The notes beneath the pieces are model-generated. The model worked only from the letters and a program-made list of their open reading frames with translations, ran no database searches and was not told where the DNA came from. Below, in pieces: positions 63,800 to 64,000 of a stretch of 64,000 nt of DNA. Source of the stretch: an uncultured Clostridia bacterium. GTDB lineage: Bacteria > Bacillota > Clostridia > TANB77 > CAG-508. A program made the translations under genes and the position numbers. Position 1 is the first letter of the stretch. Each line of letters starts with the position of its first letter. Location of the stretch: contig CAKOSX010000001.1 in NCBI GenBank assembly GCA_934119935.1, positions 1 through 64,000 on the forward strand, written 5' to 3'.

Positions 63800-64000
63800 A
63801 TGAATCAGATTTTAGTTACTGAAAAACTATATATAACACCAGAAATAAAACGCAAAAAAAGAATGTATAAAATAAGATTTTTTATGTCTGTTTTCCTTAT
63901 TTGCGTTTTATTTTCGTACTATATTTATGCCGAAAATGATAGGAACAAAAGTGAAGAAGTTGCACATGAGATTTTAGGACAATTGGAAAATGTAACAAAT
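63800..64000 (+). CDS. Membrane protein, 3' partial (possibly sortase)
   Basis: 67 codons are visible before the window ends. MNQILVTEKLYITPEIKRKK is followed by one TM helix (FFMSVFLICVLFSYYIYA) and AENDRNKSEEVAHEI. A type II membrane layout like this is typical of class D sortases in Clostridia, but the catalytic part is outside. GAAAGGAAAAG precedes the ATG. Confidence 0.55.
   Translation, partial: MNQILVTEKLYITPEIKRKKRMYKIRFFMSVFLICVLFSYYIYAENDRNKSEEVAHEILGQLENVTN

Overview
The window is AT-rich DNA of a low-GC Firmicute, most likely an uncultured gut Clostridia. Evidence: AGA-dominated arginine codons, AAGGAGG-type ribosome binding sites, a bile salt hydrolase, a Gram-positive type IV pilus operon, and repeated pilin-type leaders (KGITLxALVVTIV) on several surface proteins. 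No rRNA and no CRISPR array is visible. One tRNA, tRNA-Leu(TAA), is present.

Layout. 1-5.9 kb: housekeeping and accessory genes (DUF4143 fragment, ASCH, sirtuin, HAD phosphatase, bile salt hydrolase, CmpB-like membrane protein). 6.1-14.6 kb: two duplicated pilin-leader/leucine-rich-repeat (LRR) surface proteins followed by a glycosyltransferase and O-antigen-ligase-like cluster. 14.7-22.9 kb: Rieske oxidoreductase, L,D-transpeptidase, a CRP/FNR regulator divergent from an anaerobic ribonucleotide reductase homologue that has lost its catalytic residues, two unknown proteins and a RusA nuclease. 23-30.4 kb: htpG, Fic, and an operon of LRR membrane protein, radical SAM/SPASM enzyme and Ser/Asn-tailed small protein. 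30.4-34.8 kb: heterodimeric ABC exporter and zinc peptidase. 34.9-36.3 kb: a two-gene module of foreign composition. 36.4-45.6 kb: apparent tandem integrations at tRNA-Leu, shown by two tRNA 3'-end remnants plus the intact gene, an integrase and its arm-site repeats. 45.9-49.2 kb: small regulator, pyrophosphatase, TPR protein, UppP. 49.4-58.5 kb: the type IV pilus operon. 58.5-64 kb: structured repeats, ROK kinase, RsmA, another pilin-leader LRR protein, a GT80-like sialyltransferase and the start of one more membrane protein.

Main observation. Three genes are interrupted by four frame changes. All four are +1 shifts, and all four fall exactly at an in-frame CGG codon in the context NNA-CGG-(A/T). 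By hand I checked every CGG trinucleotide I could find in the coding regions. Roughly a hundred are out of frame in uninterrupted genes. The only in-frame CGG codons are these four and two in the foreign gene at 35492-36304. This suggests that CGG is not an ordinary sense codon in this host and is instead decoded with a +1 shift (quadruplet CGGN, or skip-C then GGN). Other notable items are the catalytically dead NrdD homologue with a regulator-like palindrome at about -41, a candidate RiPP operon, a covarying structured repeat family, and pilin-leader LRR proteins linked to glycosylation genes.
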